A stretch of 60,879 nt of DNA from Chara braunii. Its lineage: Eukaryota; Streptophyta; Charophyceae; Charales; Characeae. The stretch covers positions 1 through 60,879 of the forward strand of contig BFEA01000162.1 of the NCBI GenBank assembly GCA_003427395.1. The letters run 5' to 3'. The notes under the pieces are model-generated. The model saw only the letters and a list, made by a program, of their open reading frames with translations, did no database searches and was not told where the DNA came from. Each line of letters starts with the position of its first letter. Position 1 is the stretch's first letter. Below are positions 54,037-60,879 of this stretch, in pieces. Both the position numbers and the translations under genes were made by a program.

Positions 54037-54720
54037 AGGCAACCAAGGTTGAGGTCATACTTGACTGGCCTCAACCCGCGAACATTCATGAAGTGCGTTT
54101 TTTTCTTGGTCTCACATCGTACTATCAAAAGTTTGTGCCTCGATTCTCTATTATTGCTCGCGCGTTGTCCCGGCTAACAACTAAGAATGTGCCTTACGCA
54201 TGGGATGCAACATGTGAGACCGCATTTCAAGTCTTGAAAGAGGCGTTGGTAAGCTACCCGGTACTCCGCATTGCAGATTCCAAACTAGCATTCGTAGTCA
54301 CTACGGATGCTAGCCAATATGGGATTGGCGCAGTGCTGCAACAACATGACGATGATGGCTTGCGGTCGCTCGAATACTATAGAAAACGCATGCCCAGCGA
54401 AAAGGTAGTCACTTCCACCTACACGCGCGAGCTCTATGTTTGCGTATGGCTTTGGATCACTGGAAGCACTATCTTTTGGGATGTCACTTCAAAGTGTTCT
54501 CGGACCATGAGACCTTGAAGTGGATCAAGGCGCAAAACACCCTGTCCCCTACTTTACTGCGCTGGTTCCATGAGATTGACATCTTTGACTTCGAGCTAAG
54601 ACACAAAAAGGGTTGTTATAATCGAGTTGTTGATGCGTTGTCTCGCCACCCAGAGTACATGACTTGCCTTGTGAATTCCTACCACCTCCGAAAAAATATG
54701 AAGGAGGAGATCGTAGAACA
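54012..54720 (+). pseudogene. RT thumb and RNase H domain
   Basis: Starts in the thumb (FFLGLTSYYQKFVPRFSIIA), then the RNase H core VVTTDASQYGIGAVLQQ (54295-54345; catalytic Asp), frame shift near 54440, then FSDHETLKWI (54500-54530) and NRVVDALSRHP (54620-54655), which end the domain. It degrades the RNA strand after reverse transcription. Confidence 0.85.
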
Positions 54721-55941
54721 CATTGCCAAACGCTATGGGAATCACGACCGTTTGTGTGTGCCGAACCATGAGTCTCTCCGCACACACTTCTTGGATTTGG
54801 CTCATGACCGGAGTGGACACATCGGCATGGCAAAGACGTACGAAAACCTATTAAGACAGTTTGATTGGCCTGGTATGAAGGGATCTGCTGAAAAGTTTGT
54901 GTGGCTGAGTGTCAAGTCTGTCAACGAATCAAACCAAGTAGACAAAAGCCCATGGGGCTACTTACACCCCTTCCCATTCCCGATGGACTCGGGGAGTCCG
55001 TCTCCATCGACTTCACCGACATGGGAAAGGTAAGTAAGAACGGCTATTCACAAGTCATGGTGATTGTTAACCACTTCTCTAAATTTATGAATCTGATTCC
55101 TTTGCCATCTCACGCCCCAACTGAATTGGTGATCCGTGAGTTCAAACAAAAGGACATTCTGCAGTTCGGAACCCCGAAAACTCTTGTGAGTGATCGGGAC
55201 CCGCGCTTCATAAGTACCGAATGGAAGGACTTCACGTCCCACCTCCCTGGCCTCAGAGTATGCATGACATCTGACAGACATCCCGAAGCCAATGGTTTGG
55301 CCGAGGAAATCAATCAGACTGTGTTCCAACTTCTTCGCGCTTTAATTATTCCGGATCAGGAGACGTGGGATCAAGAGCTGTATTCCGTCGAAGGGTTGTA
55401 TAACAACTCCATTCACTCTTCCACTGGCATGACACCCCATAGACTGCATTACGGTTGGCAGATTCCAAATTCACTCTCCTACTTGTTCCCTGAACAGCCA
55501 GCTGGTTTAACACCCGGCAGGCCTGGCTTCAGGGCCAAGTACGATCGCTTGCTCAAAGTTGCCATTGCAACAATGACCAAGCGACAACACGCAATGATCC
55601 ATCATGCGAACAAAAAGCGCCGACCTTCGGATATCGAAGTAGGAAGTTATGTTTGGGTCAAAATGTCTGAATTCTCAGAGGAAGAGGGAGTCTCACACAA
55701 ACTACTTCCACTCTATTATGGTCCGTGGTAAGTTCTGGATGTGATTGGGAAGGATGGGTTTGGCCCCTCATACACAGTTGTTGTGCCACCTCATATGCGC
55801 ACATACCCCATCTTTCATGCATCAAAACTGTATATCCACCATGATGCTAAATCCTTCGATTACCGTGAAGACATGATTCCTCATGCAATCGATGGCGGTC
55901 ATGAGATCAACAATCAAACAGCACGTAGGGAAGGGACGTAA
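54720..55941 (+). pseudogene. integrase
   Basis: Zinc-binding HHCC: THFLDLAHDRSGHIG (two His, about 54785-54825) and CQVCQ (about 54907-54921, in the next frame). The catalytic core has D in VSIDFTDMG (about 55005), D in VSDRDPRFIS (about 55185-55215), and E in EANGLAEEINQT (about 55285-55320), the D,D-35-E triad. The frame ends at a TAA (55729-55731) but continues in phase as the GPFxVL-like region (LDVIGKDGFGPSYTVVVPPH, HASKL). Confidence 0.9.
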
Positions 55942-56115
55942 CAGACAGTACCAGGTTCACTTCATGTAACACCCATTGGACGATCTCTACTGGATCTCCA
56001 AGAAGGAACTTCTGCGCAACGCACCTCGCGTTGTTAAAGCCTACGAACGACAAATCACCTCTAATGTTGTTCCCAAAATCTTTGCAAAGGTCACTGCGGT
56101 AGAGTACTCTTGAAA
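55900..56115 (+). pseudogene. chromodomain-like tail
   Basis: Past HEINNQTARREGT, the frames give RQYQVHFM and then DLYWISKKELLRNAPRVVKA, which match the end of an integrase-linked chromodomain (strand Y.V.F/W....W, then helix). This supports a chromovirus-type assignment. Stops and a frameshift are present. Confidence 0.6.
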
Positions 56116-56192
56116 TCTCTTTGCCTTATTTGCTTACGATGCGTTTGTCGGGGACTCAGACTGAGTTACTCGCTCGAAGGGATCTCGCTCTT

Positions 56193-56203
56193 AAGGGGGG
56201 GGG
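56193..56203 (+). other. polypurine tract
   Basis: AAGGGGGGGGG, three bases before the 3' LTR; primer for plus-strand synthesis. Confidence 0.85.
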
Positions 56204-56206
56204 TAG

Positions 56207-57349
56207 TGTGATGACCCGACCAAACACGGACTGAGACAAACAATTGATTTCTGAGTTTTGCTCATGGACTGAATGCCTTGCTGAGTTTCCCGCTTGCTGC
56301 TGAGTTCTGCATGTGTGTGTGTGTGTGCACGCTTGCTGGTCTGCATGTCTGTCTGAGTGCTGGTTGGCTTGAGTGTGTGTGTGACCCGCAAGGGCACTTG
56401 TTCGTTCGTTGGGCCCTCAGGGCCGATACTTACCTGTGGCCGTGACATTGAGGATTGCAGCGGGGGAAAACAGTCAAGTAGCAGGTAGGCCGGTACCGCA
56501 CCCTGAAGAGGTTGTGCGGGTACTGGAGGCCGAGCAGAAGAAGACAAAAGTGGCATTTTGAGAGGCCCAGTAGTTGTAGGCTAGATCTAGGCGGGTACCA
56601 GTCCAACCAGTCCGAGTCTAGGGCGTGTACGGGCAATATCAGAGTTTGCAATGATGTTTCCCTCCGGAAGGGAGGAGGTACCGGTTGCTGGGAAGGCCGA
56701 GCGGCCTGGAAGTCACCGCCCAAGAGGCAAGCAGGCCGCTATATCTCCAGACCGGGCGAGGAGCCCAGCCTCATTGTCGGAGTGCAAGTTTGGCGACACA
56801 CTGGTTGGAGCGCTGGCTGGAGCACCACTAGCTTGGAGCAGCGCTGCTGGGGAAGGAGCAAGGACACGGAGGAGGAAGAAGACCTGGAGGAAGGGGGAGC
56901 GCCAGAGGTACTTACCTGACTATGGATGGCGGCCTAAGCTAGAGCAGCCATAGCTGCTTTGGGTTGTCCTTTGGGCATCAGGGCAAGTCCGCCATAGCCT
57001 TGGCCTATGAGAGTGAAGAGTGAGGGAGGCGGCCATGGCTATGGTGGACCTCAAGTGATACGTGTAGTAATAGAGGAACTCAAACATTGATTCTGGATCA
57101 GCCATTCAACATTGTACTATTATTTCTTGTCTGAATAAGAGAGGAGTAAAGGAGGAGGAGAGTGTTTGGCGAAAAAGAAGAGCTTTGTCATTTGTCTATG
57201 TTGGTGTACGTCATCTTCTTTTTTTTTCTTTCTTCTTCTTCTTCTTCTTACCCTCTCTCTCCTCTCAAGTTCATTAATTTCTTTTTGGAATTGGACGACG
57301 TTATACTATTTGATGAATGTGTACTACGACATTGGCCAGGATCATAAAA
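56207..57349 (+). repeat. 3' LTR
   Basis: Matches the 5' LTR with many substitutions and a deletion of about 95 bp. Ends GGATCATAAAA where the 5' LTR ends GGATCATAACA. The amount of divergence says the insertion is not recent. Confidence 0.9.
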
Positions 57350-58413
57350 GGGCACAAATCCTGAAAGTGGTATTGGTGTTGAGAACTGTTTTGTCCTTGT
57401 CTGCTAAGCCTTGTTCTCTCGCCCTCTTTTTTTCTGCATATTTGAAGGCAGTGTATTGAGAGAATTCCTCTGCCTTCTCTTTCTTTAGCGTGTCATACTG
57501 ATTTTTTGACCTCTCAATGCCAACAATTGTCTCATTCTTCCCATTTTTTCTGGGATCTCTGAATGTGCTTCAGACAGGCTGCTCTGATGTCAATGCATGT
57601 TCTCTCTCCCTCTTGGCCTTTTCAATGTATTCCCTCAGCCATTGCAGAGACCGTTGGGGCTCAGACGCACTGTCTGCGGCTGTCCCCCCTGTCCCCTCAC
57701 TATCCTTGCTTGCGTTGTTGTATGTTACGTTATCGAGGGAATCAGAAACCATAATTTTCCTTTCCTCTTTTGCACGGGTGTGCTCTGTTCCCTTCTTCTT
57801 ATCTTAGTTCATTGCCTTTCTCTTTTTGAGACCCACCTCTGTCATCCCCTGAAAGTCGACTTCATCTAGCGTTCGTTTGTTATATGTTTGCGCTTTGGCC
57901 CTTCTTTTTTGGGCCGCTTGTTCCAACCATCTCAGCATTTCTTGAAGAGTTGCTAGTTCTTTGCTGTATTCATGTTCTGTCTGTTCTCGGACTGTGTAAA
58001 ATCCCACAACAAATCTTCCCTGGCTTTTTCTTCTCTAATCACACGTGAGTCAATTATTTCCTGTTACTTTGCCTGTTGCTTTCTTCTGCCATCTGCTGTC
58101 TGCTGGGAGGAAAATGTTGGGTTTTTTCACCGAAGGTTCCTAATCAGCGTAGTGCCACACCCAATCTGGGTCATCCAAATTGTCATCGAACACCCAACCA
58201 TCATAGTTGGAATCTACGATGAACCAGGTACCTGGAGCATCCTTAACTTCCACTAACATGTTGGGATTGAGTTTTCGTTCCTTCGATTGTTTTGGAAACT
58301 TCGGACAGTTTGGATCGGTTCCCATGTGACCGCATTCCCTGCATCTGAAACAAATCGGAGAGGTCTTGGTGGAGACCTTGACTTCTAGTACTCTGTTCTC
58401 GATCTGGAATTTC
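57350..58413 (-). pseudogene. LINE B ORF1, middle with CCHC knuckle
   Basis: Minus-strand continuation from 58413 after one in-frame TAG: CFRCRECGHMGTDPNC (about 58310-58355), with spacing CX2CX4HX6C, the same as in the fragment at 37940. Then DAPGTWFIVDSNYDGWVFDD (about 58160-58220), matching GHEGWVFIDEP of the other family, and helical, basic readings to 57350, where the LTR element sits. Confidence 0.75.
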
Positions 58414-59115
58414 TACGTCATTGGAAAAAACGGGGGGTCATCTGTCTTGACGTCTAGTAAGGTTGTCACGGAGCCACAGTGAGGTGCAAGAAAATCTAGA
58501 GTCGGCAATATCCATTTAAGGATTTTGTTTGCTGGATACTGTCTCTCCAGTCTATCCACCAACAAACCATGAAATCCCAGTTGAATGCTGTCGAATTGTA
58601 CCAATAATTTTTCTTTCATGAGTGTTTGTTTGTAAGAAACCGTGAAAGTCGGATTTTGCCTCTGAACAGTCAGTTTCTTACATTTTGTAATCATACAGAT
58701 CGATCCGTTGCAGTTCCTGGACTGCATTTCTGCTGCGATCCGTGCATGATCTTCATTGTTGAAGAGCACCATGATGTTGTTACGACCCAAATTCTGAAGA
58801 GAAAAGGTTTCCCTAACATGTTTGAGTTTTGTTTCCTTCTTGATAGTTTCTATAATCCATTTTCTCTTCTCTGTCGGCATGAGATCTGCTCCGTTGCGAG
58901 TAAAATTGAAAACCACTCCGTGCCATTCGTGTAGATCGTCCAATTCGGGTACTTTCCCATCGGGGTGCTTCCATACAATCACATCTTCCTCTTTCCCTTT
59001 TGTTTTTTGCTTTTGTGTGATTGGTTCGCCTTCAACTTTTGTTTTCTCAATCAAGAATTTAAGTGCTTCGTTGTCTATGGTATTCAGTGTTGTTTTGTCC
59101 ATTTGTTGGTTGCGG
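58413..59115 (-). pseudogene. LINE B ORF1, N-terminal domain
   Basis: From about 59115 on the minus strand: MDKTTLNTIDNEALKFLIEK, then a folded region (WHGVVFNFTRNGADLMPTEK, VRETFSLQNLGRNNIMVLFN) resembling an RRM-type or DUF4283-type ORF1 domain, ending ...VKTDDPPFFPMT and a TAG. The ORF is otherwise intact for about 240 residues. The upstream part is cut by repeat R1 at 59116. Confidence 0.7.
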
Positions 59116-59640
59116 TGTCGAGCGCATCGGCTCCCGCCTTTTCGCAAAGCGAGGGAGCCCTCCCGGCTATGTCACGCAGGAGTTAAAACAAAAACAAAAC
59201 CAGAGACAACTTAGGACTATGCATAAATAATCCCGCGAACCGCCGAGACGGACGTGGTTGCATTGTCCCTTCGCCGCTATAGTCGGGTGCGCCAACTGTA
59301 CATCCCACGGTCCCCTACGACAGGATAGGTTTTCGCGGGGCACAACTTACCTTCCCTAAGGGGCTGTCACCACCCTTAGGGGCATATCCCTGCCGAGCTA
59401 CTGACCCACGTGCGAAAGCTTTTACATGCAATTGCAGAGGTAGGTCAGCCGAGGGCGTTTGCTCGCTCGCTGTAGTATAGGTACGCTTGGTTAACGCCAA
59501 GTGGACCCGAACGTTGTCCGTTCCCTAGGGCGCTGATCTCCTAGGTACGAACGAACATCGGTCGACTAGGACGGTCTCAACCAAATGTGAAACCCACAAT
59601 ATAATCCTAGTCCCTTTATAATTCTTGGATCACAGAATAA
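59116..59640. repeat. dispersed repeat R1, copy 2
   Basis: Matches 13037-13560, with identical start TGTCGAGCGCATCGG. It abuts LINE B ORF1 directly, so it has inserted there. Partner end not found. Confidence 0.6.
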
Positions 59641-60069
59641 ATCAATACACTCTTATGAAATCGCACAAGATAGGATTTAGACTTGATGAGATGATCTGCC
59701 AAAGTTGTTCTTCCCGGCCTATATGACTGAAGATACTATTATTCCGCCGCTTCCAAGGCGGAGGCTCGATATTGACGAAAGATTGGGAAAAACAACCTAA
59801 CCTTTGTCTTACGGTTGAGTCTGTCGACACCTAGTAAACCCTGCCAGGAATGACTTCTGCAAGTAGATTCCGCTGCTACCATGCAGATTAGCAAGTGATC
59901 TGGTTCCTGGCCGAAGTTCGAACTCTCGGTTCGACCACGCCGTTGTACCATATGCAACTCGCTTGGAGGAAAATATTATCTAGCGAATAAAATTTTTGTT
60001 GGTCGCTTTGTCCTCCTGGGTAATAATTACTCTTCCCGTTCCTTGAATGATGAAGTATCAACCCTCATC
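59641..60069. other. unassigned stretch
   Basis: AT-rich DNA with weak similarity to the DNA after R1 copy 1. No gene seen. Confidence 0.4.
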
Positions 60070-60879
60070 ATTAGGATATAAAAAACAAACCTGCAGTTTT
60101 TTCTCTGTGCCAAGAGAACCATCACCTTCATTACATACTTCTTCTTATAGGCTGGAGCTTCTTCTGTCCCCAACACGCACCTATTCCTCTAGAAAGTGGT
60201 CTTGTGGATACTCCTCCCCCTCGCCCGAGCCCGAAGACTTGGATCTCAGAGGTTGGGCCGTCACCACCGAGTCGGCAAAGCACCACCCCCGACGAATCGG
60301 GTCCACTCCAAGTCGATAACAGGGCCGACTCCGAAAGAATACGAACCCCCGCCTTGGATGCTTCCGAAAGAGAAAGACTGTGTTCGCCATGAGTAGGTTT
60401 CTTTTATTCTCATTACTCATAAGTTCTGGGTAACTTAGATGAAAAAGAAACTGAAGAAGATAGACAACGAGAACCATTCGGACAGGTATAGGTAGATAAG
60501 GTCGTTCGGGATAGAAAAAGTCAATCATGAGGAGAAAGCTAAATCCGTTTGACCTTATTTGTTTTATTCCAATCGAATTCATTTTGTGGTGCACACATAA
60601 TTAAAGTTTTTCAAAAACATCAAATCCTTTTTGGCATGCAGGCGGGTGAGAAGTAAAGAAAAGACAATCATTTTCTCTTCTCTCCAACAGGCATAATCAA
60701 TCTTCTTTGCAAACATCCTTCTACCTACCTGAACAACACACAAAGAAAAAGAAGTTCAAGAAAAAACCAGTACAATCCCAGACTCACGTCAGACCTTCCC
60801 ATTCACATGCATGACTCGCACAACTTTCTCTACCTTTTCTTTCGAACGTTCAAAACAACAGGGTCAAGCAAAGTGTGGG
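60070..60879 (+). repeat. conserved block R2, copy 2 (cut by the window end)
   Basis: Matches 31700-32460 from the TATA element onward, including CTCGCCCGAGCCCGAAG and the TTTATT and ACTTTCTCTACC-type stretches. Its continuation lies outside the window. Confidence 0.5.

Larger units (their letters stand above)
47444..57349 (+). mobile_element. full-length Ty3/gypsy chromovirus-like retrotransposon
   Basis: A 9.9-kb element with two LTRs, a tRNA primer site, gag, protease, RT, RNase H, integrase, a chromodomain-like tail and a polypurine tract, in that order, which is the Ty3/gypsy order. It is inserted in LINE B ORF1: GGGC stands before the 5' LTR (47440-47443) and after the 3' LTR (57350-57353). 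The copy is inactive: stops in gag, pro and int, frameshifts in pol, a duplicated RT segment, and a TIR element in gag. Confidence 0.92.

Noticed and set aside
24614-55731. Stop-codon reassignment suggested by in-frame stops in several element ORFs
   Set aside because: All three stop codons occur, together with frameshifts and deletions, so ordinary decay explains them.
1-60879. CRISPR array, operon or prokaryotic features
   Set aside because: No regularly spaced repeats with unique spacers; introns, SINEs and LTR elements show the DNA is eukaryotic.

Overview
The window is nuclear DNA of a eukaryote, and almost all of it is transposable-element sequence. The signs are spliceable exons, tRNA-derived SINEs, two long LINEs, a Ty3/gypsy LTR element primed by initiator tRNA-Met, and a Penelope-like element with an N-terminal GIY-YIG domain. 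There are no operons. A streptophyte green alga such as Chara would fit, but that is an inference from element types and not a species identification. The assembly is draft quality: it has a 515-base N gap, scattered N calls and a sequencing-adapter junction.

Layout. 1-3670: a GA microsatellite, then a broken plus-strand LINE 3' half (LINE A) with a GC-rich insert, a tandem tRNA-like repeat and the LINE 3' UTR. 3990-5984: the only likely host gene, three putative exons of a membrane protein whose extracellular part resembles a CHASE sensor domain; one intron holds a TGGA minisatellite. 5985-14330: repeats, a minus-strand LINE fragment split by a SINE with a 15-bp target duplication, a gag-like ORF, an unassigned minus-strand ORF, and a dispersed repeat. 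14330-28928: a long plus-strand LINE (LINE 2) with ORF1, endonuclease-RT ORF2 and a 3' UTR containing a covarying hairpin. A Penelope-like element (16757-22404) sits inside its ORF1, flanked by an 8-bp duplication, and a small SINE sits further downstream. 28929-32460: a tandem family of unrecognised proteins on the minus strand, then a conserved block that recurs at the right edge of the window. 32900-36650: a tract of many unrelated perfect stem-loops. 36868-38837: a LINE ORF1 fragment and a 300-bp inverted duplication. 38911-38948: a Nextera-type junction. 40860-59114: a minus-strand LINE (LINE B), split by a TIR element around the N gap and by a full-length chromovirus-like LTR retrotransposon (47444-57349). 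59116-60879: two dispersed repeat blocks.

The elements form layers. LINE B carried an ORF1 that was then invaded by the LTR element, which was itself invaded by a short TIR element. LINE 2 ORF1 was invaded by the Penelope-like element. Every element ORF examined carries stops, frameshifts or deletions, so none of these copies looks autonomous. The least explained parts are the N-terminal GIY-YIG Penelope element with its upstream knuckle/coiled-coil/SAP-like ORFs, the LINE hairpin with compensatory changes, the tandem protein family at 29230-31501, and the stem-loop tract.
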